A stretch of 64,000 nucleotides of DNA from Anthoceros angustus (lineage: Eukaryota; Streptophyta; Anthocerotopsida; Anthocerotales; Anthocerotaceae), in contig MU008167.1 in assembly GCA_010909165.1 (NCBI GenBank), positions 1,166,001 through 1,230,000 on the forward strand. Direction: 5' to 3'. The notes beneath the pieces are model-generated. The model ran no database searches. It was not told the origin of the DNA and saw nothing but the letters and a program-made list of their open reading frames with translations. Positions 22,795 through 33,497 of the stretch are shown piece after piece (position 1 is the stretch's first letter; each line of letters begins with the position of its first letter). A program made the translations under genes and the position numbers.

Positions 22795-23224
22795 GTATAG
22801 AGCGGAGTGCTAGACGGGTAAATCCTTGTCATAGTTCTTCAAAATCGACAGTCCTACAAGGTGCTGGATATGGTAAGCACATCCTTCACTGTAAACTTCA
22901 ACGGTCTCCATACACTTGCTTTTGCCAAAATGCAGAATACTTGAGATAACGTAGCAACTTCAAGTCTTGACTTGTATGCGATTCCTGCCGGCGATGAAAA
23001 GACAGGTTGATAAGTTTTGGTTGTTCCATCCAGACCTGGGTCATCGCAAGCTCTTCACACTGTTGGTGTCTTGTTCTCTATTCATTGTCTGGACCGCTGA
23101 AATGGTATGCACCAACATCCGGAACTCATGATTTCTTCTGTTCAAGTCGTAATGCCTACTAGGTTCTAGGAGCTTCAAGCAACACTAGGTTTCCAAGTCT
23201 GAAAAATTCTCCTGTAAAGAATTT
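22795..23224. other. Spacer downstream of the receptor kinase
   Basis: Probably the 3' untranslated region and flank of the kinase gene. No further domain is seen. Confidence 0.35.
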
Positions 23225-23902
23225 ATGTTGAAGTGTTCACTTCACATGCTGTATAATGTACTTCCACGAAAGAAATCCATGTGGCAGCCGCCAAACTGTC
23301 GGCAATCATCCACCCGACTGCAAAACTCTGGAGCATTCTCGACAAAAGTTCACATCTTCATGAGAAATAGTGCACCTTGTCACATGGCTTCATGTAGCAA
23401 ATACGTATTTATCTCCGTAGAATATCCCGCCACCCCAACTGGGTTAAGGTTGCCGTGGGCAGGAAAGTTGCAGAGCTTTGTCGGGTTTTGTCTGAATGCT
23501 CCTCATTCAAGATATGTACTTGGGCCAGCAGGCAGTGGCACAATCTTTGAACCAATTCATTGTTTTGACACTTCTGACATAGAAGTTCAGTGTGTAGAGC
23601 TTACATATCCAACTTTTAAACAACTGCCGACCTCAAACTGTCGGTACTCTTCCAGAGCAAGAATTATAAGGATCACTGCCGTCTCGCACCAGGATGGTGC
23701 GCCAGCAAATTCGATGTACATAGTGACAGAAGAAACAAAGCTGGGCGGCTATACAATTTGGAATCATCTGCAGAGTTCTGGAATAGCCGAAGGTCTGCCC
23801 ACGCCGGAGCTGTACAATACAATGGGACTCCATGCCACCATCAGACATATACTCCTTCCAGCAACAATTCGGAATCCAGACTCAGGAGGGAGGATCTCAT
23901 AG
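23225..23902 (+). CDS. Hypothetical 225-residue ORF
   Basis: This open frame sits between the receptor kinase and its truncated ectodomain copy. The length is somewhat more than expected by chance for this composition. It contains cysteine-bearing segments such as FVGFCLNAPHSRYVLGPAG and VQCVELTYPTFKQLP. No family was recognised. It may be part of an exon of a second receptor-like gene, or a chance ORF. The N-terminal part (residues 1-55) is the least protein-like. Confidence 0.3.
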   Translation: MLKCSLHMLYNVLPRKKSMWQPPNCRQSSTRLQNSGAFSTKVHIFMRNSAPCHMASCSKYVFISVEYPATPTGLRLPWAGKLQSFVGFCLNAPHSRYVLGPAGSGTIFEPIHCFDTSDIEVQCVELTYPTFKQLPTSNCRYSSRARIIRITAVSHQDGAPANSMYIVTEETKLGGYTIWNHLQSSGIAEGLPTPELYNTMGLHATIRHILLPATIRNPDSGGRIS

Positions 23903-23903
23903 A

Positions 23904-24178
23904 ATGGCCATCAAACTGCAGATGTTGGATCTTGCTCTGGCTGCTTGCATGATGCTATGGACAATGGGAGGCCTGCATCAGGCCACCGCATCCTGCTACA
24001 ACGGTAAGAGCGAAAGATCCACGATGGATGCGTCCGGGTGGATGATCGCGGCTTGTTCGACAAGTGCCACATCGATTTGTTCGTCCTCTTCTTTGAGGAT
24101 TACAAGGAACTCGACCCAGTCCTGCCTGACACAGCCCATGCCGTGGTCAGGCCTGACTGCAACATCCTCTCCTACATT
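23904..24178 (+). pseudogene. Truncated copy of the receptor-kinase ectodomain
   Basis: The frame opens with a good signal peptide (MAIKLQMLDLALAACM) followed by ATASCYN, resembling the start of the kinase at 20309. After a frame change near 24010 it continues with DGCVRVDDRGLFDKCHIDLF, which matches [20 protein letters not shown] of the kinase ectodomain, and stops at SYI. About 130 central residues of the ectodomain are missing, and no transmembrane or kinase part follows. It is a decayed tandem duplicate, unless a splice (GGTAAGAG at about 24001) rescues a small secreted protein. Confidence 0.6.
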
Positions 24179-24229
24179 TGATCCATCTCTCAAGTATCTC
24201 CACGCTCGCCTTCCCAAGAGCTAGCTCGT

Positions 24230-25333
24230 CCATAACAGTGAACAAAAAACAGAACGTTAGCGTTTGTTTTTTAAAGATTAGAAAGAATGGAGAAGAAAAT
24301 CAGACCACGATGGTGGAGGAGATGAGGAACCAAGTTCCTCTTCAGAATCTCAGTAGTGTACAGTTTCGTGGGTCATCCAAACTGTATTGAATGTTTAGGA
24401 CTAGGGCAAGATTTTGTCTTCATGGTCTTGCTTTACCCTGTCCTCTGCCATGCGTTTCTACATGAATAAAGAAGTCCGAAGACAAATGGCGGCACTGTAA
24501 TAGAGCTATGTGATCTGCTCTGAAGACAAATGCTAGGCCTGCATGTGGTGGAACTGTGTAAGCTGCTCTGAAGACAAATGCCTGCTATGTAGTAGAAGTA
24601 TGTAATACAACTGGTTATGTATATATGCTGCTATGATGGCAGTTGATGTCACCATGACAGCATCTCTCCTGGGCATCTGGATTTGTGAAACAATTTGCGA
24701 GCAGCTGACAGTGAAGCTCCCGCATGATTTATTACCATGCTCGTGATGCCTGAATTACGTTCAGCCTGGAGGGCCCAGCTTTCTGGGATCTGTTACTGAA
24801 ACTTCTTGCTCTGCAGCAAAGCACCCACTAGTCTCTGGAGCTTCCAAGCTCCCACGTGTAGCATACTTATTCAGCATGCTTCTGCCGATGAGACCATGCG
24901 TCCTTAAAATGAGCAGCCGGACAACTATTCCTGCAACCTTAATGGATACGTAGCCGCATTTGGATTGGAGGTGATGCCAGGAGATGTGGCAGGATGTGAA
25001 ATATACACTGTAAAAGAGACGACAAAAAAAAAAAAAACCCGATGGAGGGCATGCAACTTAATCACAACACAGTGGAGGAATCTAAAAGGGATGGTATCTA
25101 CGAACGACAGGTTCCAGTGTTGCAAGCCTTCTACAACGATCTGCTGAAGTATTACTTGTGTGAACCACAAGAAATGAATTGCGGGCATTGCCAATCTGCA
25201 TCATCTTTGTTTCATCTTGTAATCAGAACTTGTTCATTAGCTAGGCTGAGAAGCAATTGCACCATATGTGGTGGGTCATGATCTGTGCATATTGTGCAGT
25301 GGGTGAATGAGCTCATCTCAGGCATGACGCTTC
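24230..25333. other. Spacer with a small Cys-bearing frame
   Basis: Direct repeats of GAAGACAAATG-type words occur around 24477-24575. At about 24920-25148 the plus strand is open (DNYSCNLNGYVAAFGLEVM, with more cysteines after a poly-A run of 13 at about 25023-25036). It is unrecognised and too short to call a gene. Confidence 0.3.
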
Positions 25334-25540
25334 TGTGAATGGAGCAGGAGGCGAGAGCGATGGATGTTCAGGCGGTAGATTTTGCATTAGATTGAAGCGT
25401 AGAAGGTTTGCACCTATGTGCAGAGTCAAGCGTCTTGAGCGAAACGCTGTGTGATTGTAACCATTTCACTTTATGCTCGTTGGTATCCTGACCTAGGATG
25501 AACCGTGCCCTAGTAGGCCTAAATATTATTAATAATAATA
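25334..25540 (-). repeat. 3' LTR of copia element 2
   Basis: It matches 33498-33694 with a handful of substitutions and two small indels, including an 8-base CGTAGAAG insertion near 25397. On the minus strand it starts TATTATTATTAATAATA and ends ATTCACA. Confidence 0.9.
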
Positions 25541-25559
25541 CTCCCACTTAGTGTTTAGA

Positions 25560-26260
25560 CCTTAGGCTTGGATCCTTTGTCTTACATGTACTTCGTTAAC
25601 TCAGATAGCCTCTTTAGCCCCATGTTGGCTGAATGTTCTTGATGCTTCACGCTGCTGAGTGCCTTTGTCAGCACGTCCGCTGTCATCTGCTCCGTTGGGC
25701 AGTATAGTACAATGAATTTGTCATCATTTACAACTTGTCTTATGAAATGAAATTGTACCTCCACGTGTTTAATACGAGCGTGGAACTTCGAGTTGTAGGT
25801 TAGTGAGATAGGACCTTGATTGTCGCAGCACAAGGGTCTTGGTATCCGTTGAGTTTCTCCTAACTCCATGAGCTCATAGAGCTGCCAAAGTCCATCCTTG
25901 CATGCATGGGTTAAGGAGCATTGCTCGGCCTCTGTTGAGCTGAGTGCGACTATTTGTTGTCGTTTGCTGCTCTAACTTGTTGCTGTCCCACCAAGTAGGT
26001 CAACGTAGCTACTTATGCTCTTTCTGTCGTCGATGTTGCTGGCCCAGTCGGCGTCGCTGAACCCCTCGAGTTGTAGGGGGTTGATGTTGCTGGATTTGAG
26101 AGCGATAGAGAAGTCCCATATCCGAGGTAGCCCTTAGGTACCTAAAGATTCTCTTCACTGCTTTCCAGTGAGCTCGAGTAGGAGCTGATAAGTATTTAGA
26201 CACGGCCCCCACTGAAAATGAAAGATCCGGTCTAGTGCAGACCGTTAGATACATTAGGCT
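25560..26260 (-). pseudogene. Copia RNase H region, broken
   Basis: On the minus strand it holds TVCTRPDLSFSVGAVSKYL and AHWKAVKRIFRYLRATSDMG (26254-26009). After frame breaks come CCDNQGPISLTYNSKFHARI and VQFHFIRQVV...EQMTADVLTKALS (25869-25582). These are the typical C-terminal copia Pol motifs. At least two frameshifts or stops separate it from the RT frame. Confidence 0.85.
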
Positions 26261-26269
26261 TCTGAGGGC

Positions 26270-27420
26270 TCAAGAGTAAGGCAGCTCATCACTGCTGTGA
26301 GGATTATCTTCATGTTGTTGGTCCTCTTCTTCAGTAAGCTTCAGGTTGATCTCCATAGGTGTGGAGATGGGCTTGGAGCCTATCATCTTGTACTTAGTTA
26401 GAATCTCCTGTATGTACTTGGACTGATGGATAAATAGGCTTTTAGCCTTTCTATCTCTTATAACTTGAATCCCTAAACAAAATGAGAGTTCCCGATTGGT
26501 GGTCATAGAGAATCGTTCTGCTAACATGAGTCTGGTGTCCTCTAGAAGTGCCCTGGAGTTGGACATAAGGACAATATCGTCCATGTAAACTGCTAATACA
26601 ATAAAATGGTTACGGACTCTTTTAATATATATGTTCCTATCAGAGGAGAGCCTAGTGAAACCTAATTCCTCTAGGGTGTCATCTAGCTTGGAGTACCACT
26701 CTAGAGCGCTTTGCTTGAGTCCGTATAGGGCCTTCAATAATAAACAGGTGTCATATAGCCGTATGTCGACTTTGAGTCCTTCCGAGATCTCCATGTAGAT
26801 TGTGTGTTGAAGGTCGCCATATAGGAAAGTAGTTTTTATATCTAGCTGCATGAGCTCATAATCATGATGAGAAGCTAGTGCCATTAGAATCCTTAATGAG
26901 GTAATTTTTAGTACGGGGCTAAAAGTCTCGTCGTAGTCAAAACCATATTTTTTGAGTACCCTTTAGCCACTAATCTGCCTTGTATCTTTCTATGCTTTGA
27001 TTTAGTTTGATTTTGAAGGTCCATTTAGAACCAACTAGTTTTCTACCATTAGGTAAGGAAGTTAGTGTCCAAGTTTTATTAGCTCTTAGTGAGTCTAGTT
27101 CTGACCTGATGGCTTTCTTCCAATTCTCCTTTTCTGGGCAAGTGATAGCCTCCTGGTAGCTAGCTGGAACGAACTGATCTATAGCTGCAGTAAGGCAATA
27201 TGCTAAAGTATTTTTAGGGTCCTTCGAGTTAGTAGGAGAGTACCTATTTATCTTGCCTGCGTTAGAACGCTGAGGACGTCTTCCCCTAGCATCGTTGGTA
27301 TTGTCAGGTTGTGGAGAGTCCTCATGAGTGTCCTCGTAATTAACGTCTTCATGTCCGGCATTATCTAGCATATTTGGAATATCGGAAATAGGGAAATTAG
27401 AATATATATTTACGCCTTTG
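26270..27420 (-). pseudogene. Copia reverse transcriptase, full copy (copy A)
   Basis: From right to left it contains KNTLAYCLTAAIDQFV, GRKLVGSKWTFKIKLNQSIE, then, after a frame break near 26960, MALASHHDYELMQLDIKTTF, LLKALYGLKQSALEWYSKLD and the active-site box AVYMDDIVLMS. FCLGIQVIRDRKAKSLFIHQ and KPISTPMEINLKL follow. The catalytic YMDD is intact, unlike element 1, but the polyprotein frame is broken upstream and downstream. Confidence 0.88.
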
Positions 27421-29330
27421 AGTGCCGCGATGCGTGGTAGGCCGCCAAGAGATGTCGATCCCGTCCGATTAAGCGAGGCGGGCTGGAAGGATCGCCGTGC
27501 ACGCTGGTGGATGGATCGCCCCGCGCGCCTGCTTGTGAAGCGCGCCAACGGGTCTGCAGCCATGGCGCTGATGGTGGTGCGCCGCGCGTCGGCTCGCTGG
27601 TGGAGGCGGCTCGAGCTTCCTCGCCGAGGGCGTGAGGAAATGCGCCTCCGGAGGCGGCTGGTCAGCCGGCGGTGTGGTGTTGCCCAGATCGGATGCTGGC
27701 AATTGGGCTGTCCAGATCAGAGATGCCGCTTTGCTGGCGTGTCGGCGTGGGTCCTTAGGCGTAATGCCTGACTTGGCCGGTCTTTGTCCGTGATGTCGAT
27801 GATCTGCCGGTGTGAGGAGATCGAGGGGGTTGGTGCCGTCGGCATCGCCATCTTCGAGCACCCGATTGATGGGTATACCGTGAGCTCGCCGTCTCTGCCG
27901 AGGGCGTTGGCCGTGGCTCGAGCCCGAGGGTGGTGATGCAGGGGAGACGTAGCTGGTCTCATCATCGAAGTCGCCAAATAAAATGTGGTGTGGGCTGGTA
28001 TGAGGGTGGGCCGGTTGGTCGGAGGACCGCCGTGAGGGAGTCGACAAGTCGGCGTCGCCCTCATCGCCTTATGCAGGTTGTTGATCTGAAGAGGCTCCCA
28101 CTGGAGGCTGGCCGTGCATGTCTTCGATGGAGGTGACATCGCGGGAGTGTGTGATTTTGTGAGTCTGTGGGTGGATCAGCTTGTATCCTTTAACCCCGTC
28201 TGTGAAGCCGATGAAAATATATTTCTGTGCTCGATTGTCGAGCTTTGTGCGGGTAGCCTTTGGGATGTGCATGTATACGGTTGAGCCGAAGACTCTGAGT
28301 GTGGAGAGGTCTGCCACCGCCCGGACTTCATAGGGTGTGAGTTGTGGCAAGGAAGAGGTGAGGTCTTATTGAGGATGTAAACCGCATGAGACATGGCCTC
28401 GACCAATAGGTTTTGGGTAAGTGCGTGGATCAACATGGATGAGCCACGGTCTTGTATGGTTTTGTTCATGCGCTCCGCTATGCCGTTCTCTTGGGATGTG
28501 TGTGGGGTGGTGACACACTGCTGCGATCCGTGGTCTCTGATTGTAGGGCTGGTGAGAGTTGAACTCACCTCCGTCATCTGCGTATGGAGAGTAGGTTGTC
28601 TCTAGTGTGCTTTTCTGCCCAATTTTCGTAATCCTTGAGGCGGGTTAAGGTCATGCCTTGTGTTTTAACAAGTATATAAGCAAATGGAGAAGTCATCTAT
28701 GGTGGCATAAAGTAGAGGTGGCGGAGAGGGATCTCTTAAAGGGCCACATGGATGCTAATGTGTATTAATTGCAGTCTTCTGGTTGCTCTTATTGTAGACC
28801 CTTTAGGAAAGGAAGAGCGATGACTTTTGCCAAGAGAACAAGCCTCACAGATGCCAAATTCCTCAACTTTGGTGAGTGGGATACCGTGTTGCTTGTGTAG
28901 ATAACATATCCTTCATTCGCTGCATATGCATGTGCCCAAGTCGGGCATGCCATAAATAAGACTGATTACCAGTGCTGGTTGATGCAGAGAGAAAAGAGTA
29001 ATTAGCAGCTTGAGGGGTGGTGACGTTGAGGTGGTATAGGTTGTCAGCCTTCAAGTCCCCCGTGGCTATTAGATCCCCTTGTGGGGTCTCGATGATACAG
29101 TGACCATCACCGAAGCACACATAGCATCCGGATTGATCCACCTTCCGGACTGAAAATAGATTTTTGGTCAAGCCAGGTACGAGTAACACGTCTGATATCT
29201 GTAGTGTTGAGTTGGGCTTGGTGTGCAGGTCCACTGTCCCATGGCCTGATATGGTGTGTTTGGAATCATCGCCAAGGCTAACGAAGTGTGGGGATGCTTC
29301 AGGTTGTATGTGGCTAAAATATTCTGTATG
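26760..29330 (-). repeat. Internal duplication, copy A
   Basis: It spans part of RT, the GC-rich hinge, integrase and the protease C-terminal part. It is repeated directly as 29331-31875. The right edge is a junction at about 29328-29336, where protease sequence (TCTGTATGGGGT) is joined to RT sequence (GACTTTGAGTCCTT) through a short shared TATG/GTG-type word. Confidence 0.85.
28069..29330 (-). pseudogene. Copia protease C-part and integrase, copy A
   Basis: The open minus frame 29540-28863 reads from RT (IYMEIS) directly into SHIPHTEYFSHIQPEASPHF, VPGLTKNLFSVRKVDQSG and LWHARLGHMHMQRMKDML. This is a chimeric Pol chain created by the duplication junction. Integrase follows in broken frames (TPHTSQENGIAERMNKTIQ at 28577-28176, FGSTVYMHIPKATR at 28350-28069). 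The WYIDSG protease start is absent from this copy. Confidence 0.85.
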
Positions 29331-29970
29331 GGGTATGTGACTTTGAGTCCTTGAGATCTCCATGTAGATTGTGTGTTGAAGGTCGCCATATAGGAAAGTA
29401 GTTTTTATATCTAGCTGCATGAGCTCATAATCATGATGAGAAGCTAGTGCCATTAGAATCCTTAATGAGGTAATTTTTAGTACGGGGCTAAAAGTCTCGT
29501 CGTAGTCAAAACCATATTTTTGCGAGTACCCTTTAGCCACTAATCTGGCCTTGTATCTTTCTATGATGCCGTCGGCATTTAGTTTGATTTTGAAGGTCCA
29601 TTTAGAACCAACTAGTTTTCTACCATTAGGTAAGGAAGTTAGTGTCCAAGTTTTATTAGCTCTTAGTGAGTCTAGTTCTGACCTGATGGCTTTCTTCCAA
29701 TTCTCCTTTTCAAGTGATAGCCTCCACGGTAGCTAGTGGAACGAATCGATCTATAGTCATGAGGCAATATGCTAAAGTATTTTTAGGGTCCTTCGAGTTA
29801 GTAGGAGTACCTATTTATCTTACTGCGTTAGAAGCGAGGGCGTCTTCCCCTAGCATCGTTGGTATTGTCGTTGTGGAGAGTCCTCATGAGTGTCCTCGTA
29901 ATTAACGTCTTCATGTCCGGCATTATCTAGCATATTTGGAATATCGAAAATAGGGAAATTAGAATATATA
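29331..29970 (-). pseudogene. Copia RT N-terminal part, copy B
   Basis: It contains MAKGYSQKYGFDYDETFSPV, ILMALASHHDYELMQLDIKT and FLYGDLQHTIYMEIS, and then ends at the duplication junction. It lacks the YMDD box, so this copy has no active site. Confidence 0.85.
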
Positions 29971-31875
29971 TTTACGCCTTTGAGTGCCGCGCGATGCGTG
30001 GTAGGCCGCCAAGAGATGTCGATCCCGTCCGATTAAGCGAGGCGGTGGAAGGATCGCTGCGGCGGTGGATGGATCGCCCGCCGCTTGTGAAGCGCCAGGT
30101 CTGCGGCCATGGCGCGATGGTGGTGCAGGCCGGGCGCGCCGTCAGTCTTGTGGTGGGGCCAGATCGAGCTTCCTCGGCGGGCGTGAGGAAGCGCTCCAGC
30201 GCCGTAGTCTGGCCGGCGGTGTGGTGTTGCCCGGATCGGATCTTGGCAATTGGGATCCGAGATGCCGCTTTTACTCGGCCGTCGGCGTGCGTGGGTCCAT
30301 GCGGTGGAAATGGGCACGATTGCTGGGTCTTTGTCCCGTGATGTCGATGATCGCCGGTGTGAGGAGATCGAGGGTTGGTGTCGCATCGCCATCTTCGAGC
30401 ACGCCGATTGATGGGTATACCGTGGAGCACGCTGTCCCCCTCTGCCGAGGGCGTTGGCCGTGGCTCGAGCGAGGTGGTGATCAGGGGGACGTGGCGTCTC
30501 ATCATCAAGTCGCCAAATAAAATGTCGGTGTGGTGGTGTCGGTGTGAGCGGTTGGTCGAGGCGGAGGAGGAGGCCGTGAGGGGAGTCGACAAGTCGATCG
30601 TCCTCATCGCCATCTTGTCTACTCGTTGTTGATCTCAAGAGGCTCCCGGAGGCTGGCTGCATGTCTTCGATGGAGGTGACATCGCGAGTGTGTGATTTTG
30701 TGAGAGTCTGGGTGGATCAACATCCCGTCGAAGATGAAAATATATTTACGCTCGATTGTCGAGCTTTGTGCGGGTAGCCTTTGGGATGTGCATGTATACG
30801 GTTGAGCCGAAGACTCTGAGTGTGGAGAGGTCAGGTTTCGACCCTGTCCAGACTTCATAGGGTGTGAGTTGTGGCAAGGAAGAGGTGAGGTCTTATTGAG
30901 GATGTAAACCGCATGAGACATGGCCTCTGACCAATAGGTTTTGGGTAAGTGTGCGTGGATCAACATGGATAGGCCACAGTCTTGTATGGTTTTGTTCATG
31001 CGCTCCGCTATGCCGTTCTACTGGGATGTGTGTGGGGTGGTGACCTGCCTGCTGATCCCGTGGTCTCTGCAGAATTGTAGGAACTGGTGAGAGTTGAACT
31101 CACCTCCGTCATCTGTACGTATGGAGAGTAGGTTGTCTCTAGTGTGCTTTTCTGCCCAATTTTCGTAATCCTTCAGGCAGGTTAAGGTCTGTGCCTTGTG
31201 TTTTAACAAGTATATAACTGTAAATCTGGAGAAGTCATCTATGACTGGCATAAAGTAGAGGTGGCCAGAGAGGGATCTCTTAAAAGGGCCACATAGGTCT
31301 GTGTGTATTAATTGCAGTCTTCTGGTTGCTCTTATTGTAGACCCTTTAGGAAAGGAAGAGCGATGACTTTTGCCAAGAGAACAAGCCTCACAGATGCCAA
31401 ATTCCTCAACTTTGGTGAGTGGGATACCGCTGACTGCTTGTGTAGATAACATATCCTTCATTCGCTGCATATGCATGTGCCCAAGTCGGGCATGCCATAA
31501 ATAAGGCCCGATTACAGTCTTTGGTTGATGCAGAGAGAAAAGAGTAATTAGCAGCTTGAGGGGTGGTGACGTTGAGGTGGTATAGGTCGTCAGCCTTCAA
31601 GTCCCCCGTGGCTATTAGATCCCCTTGTGGGGTCTTGATGATACAGTGACCACCACCAAAGCACACAAAGCATCCGGATTGATCCACCTTCTGGACTGAA
31701 AATAGATTTTTGGTCAAGCCAGGTACGAGTAACACGTCTGATATCTGTAGTGTTGAGTTGGGCTTGGTGTGCAGGTCCACTGTCCCATGGCCTGATATGG
31801 TGTGTTTGGAATCATCGCCAAGGCTAACGAAGTGTGGGGATGCTTCAGGTTGTATGTGGCTAAAATATTCTGTAT
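29331..31875 (-). repeat. Internal duplication, copy B
   Basis: This is the direct copy of 26760-29330. Differences from copy A are mostly short deletions, many of them 2-8 bases in GC-rich parts of the hinge (29980-30620 compared with 27420-28050). Confidence 0.85.
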
Positions 31876-32080
31876 GGGGTGTCATGTGCTGCAAGGCTCC
31901 GGAGTCTATGTACCACGTGTGTGAGCCTTGGGCTGCTAGGCAGGAGGCTACTAAGGCTGAGCCGTTGGAGGGTGAGGAAGGCGAGCTGTAGCTAGTTAGG
32001 AAGGCCCTCGAGTGGCGTTTCATTGTCAAGGCTAATTGCCCTGTGAGTGGTAGGTATCTTTGATTGTAATTGTTAGCCAT
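31018..32080 (-). pseudogene. Copia protease and integrase, copy B (full 5' side)
   Basis: Minus frame 32080-31406 begins after the zinc knuckle and carries the protease active-site start WYIDSGALQHMTPHTEYF, VSLGDDSKHTISGHGTVDLH and VPGLTKNLFSVQKVDQSG. Frame 31476-31018 follows with GICEACSLGKSHRSSFPKG, HTDLCGPFKRSLSGHLYF and FNSHQFLQFCRDHGI of the integrase core. A stop then separates it from MNKTIQDCGLSMLIHAHLPK at 30999. Aspartate and HHCC-type residues are largely present, but the chain is broken. Confidence 0.9.
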
Positions 32081-32089
32081 CCTTTTTCT

Positions 32090-32892
32090 GCACTCTTCGT
32101 AGATGTGCCCAGGTATTTTGCAGTAACCACATAGTTTCTTCTATGTGAGATTGTATGTGCCTCTGCCCCTGTTTGAAGCACCTCTTCCTCGAAAGGATTG
32201 TCCTCTGAATGGGGGCCTGCCTCTGCCCCTTGATCTGCCGCGACCCGAAAAGAAGGCATTTGAGGTCTCTGTATTGAATGATGTAGCCGCCACTTTCCTT
32301 CGAGCTTCCTCTATGAGCATGGAGCTTATGACCTTGTTGACTGTGAATGGGGATACGCCTTGCAGGGACTGTACTACGGATACCCATGATTCGGGTACGG
32401 TAGTCAAGAGGATCGCTGCTGAGAGGTCCTCGGTCATGGAGAAGCCGGTGGCTAAGAATTTGCTGTCGAGCTGCGGAACATCATCACGTGGTGGTCAACT
32501 TGGTCTCCCTCGGCCATTCGAAGGCCGAAATAATTCTTCAAGGTATGCACTGTATGCATAATATCGCTGGCTGCGTAGATTTCGTACAGCTGCTTCCATG
32601 CTTGGGCTGCTGTTTCAGCTCCTTCGATATGCTGTACGTTGCTATGTCGCATTGACTACATAATTACATTTTTGGCCTGTTGGTTCTTTTCATCCCATGC
32701 TTCCTTTTCTGCTGTAGTGGCAGATGAGCCTGGGTGTGGAGTGACCAATGGAGGAGTGCCGACGCCCCCAACGCAAGCCCATAGCTTTCTCTCCATCAAG
32801 ATGTTGGTAATTCGAAACTTCCATACTGCGAAGTTATGTTGTTGGCCGTCGAAACGGTCTTCCTTGGACAAGGAGATCGTGGAGGTAGACAT
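32090..32892 (-). pseudogene. Copia gag with CCHC zinc knuckle
   Basis: It starts MSTSTISLSKEDRFDGQQHN, then has DEKNQQAKNVIM followed by an amber stop where element 1 has a glutamine codon (CAG to TAG is a single C-to-T change). It continues SMRHSNVQHIEGAETAAQAW, a frame change near 32455, MTEDLSAAILLTTVPESWVS and an arginine/glycine-rich stretch, and ends with a CX2CX4HX4C knuckle (CGYCKIPGHIYEEC) at about 32100-32140. This is a UBN2-type Gag. Confidence 0.9.
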
Positions 32893-33206
32893 GTTGGGAG
32901 CAATTTTTATTTGTGGCTACAGGCGAATAGTTATGTGCCTGAAGATGTATTCTATTTCTAGTCTCATTGTGATAGAGATTAAGTATGTTTTGGTTGTCGT
33001 TGTGCCTGGTTCTGCAGGGTTGTAATCAAGGGCTGTGAGTTTCTGAAGGATATCTTGCTGGATTGACTGGATTTCCTGTTTTGAAGGTATGCTAATTAGG
33101 TTGTGCTATCTACATATACTTGATATGTGTACTGCAATTTTGTCTTTTATGTGTGGGATACAAAGATGCGATGTGATTTGGAAGTGTGAATTGTAATCAT
33201 GGATCG

Positions 33207-33458
33207 TCATGTCGTGAACAGGAAGGATACTTGGATGTATCCCCAATCGTATTCAAGTGGGTCAAGAAAACCACGCAATAATAGCTCCTCTCCGATTAGC
33301 AGGAGTATGGAGCATACGCGGAACCAGGCGTAGTGCAGCAGGTTCTCATTGGCTTCTTTTAGGGATGTTTGCTCTCTTTGGATTCTGGTAATTTCTAATT
33401 GTGCTGCCAGTCTGTTGGTCCTTGTTTGTAGACGTCGGCGTCTCTGTTGGCCTGGCAT
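33207..33458 (-). CDS. Conserved leader ORF of copia element 2
   Basis: This intact 83-residue ORF starts 23 bp inside the primer-binding site and ends about 315 bp before gag. It begins MPGQQRRRRLQTRTNRLAAQ (basic), then an amphipathic, coiled-coil-like stretch (LEITRIQREQTSLKEANENL), then a hydrophobic segment (CSILLLIGEELLLRGF), and ends FLFTT. The degraded leader of element 1 (7544-7927) keeps the same residues in the same frame and spacing, with many synonymous codon differences, although the LTRs have largely diverged. I know of no standard copia protein at this position. It could be a regulatory or translation-leader peptide, or an accessory protein. The function is unknown. Confidence 0.5.
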   Translation of the reverse strand: MPGQQRRRRLQTRTNRLAAQLEITRIQREQTSLKEANENLLHYAWFRVCSILLLIGEELLLRGFLDPLEYDWGYIQVSFLFTT

Positions 33459-33480
33459 TGCTCATTAGGGAAGGCAGTTC

Positions 33481-33497
33481 GCCTGCTCTGATACCAT
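33481..33497 (-). promoter_or_regulatory. Primer-binding site (tRNA-iMet type)
   Basis: On the minus strand it reads TGGTATCAGAGCAGGCG directly inside the 5' LTR. The TGGTATCAGAGC core is the usual plant copia complement of initiator-methionine tRNA, which primes reverse transcription. Confidence 0.9.
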
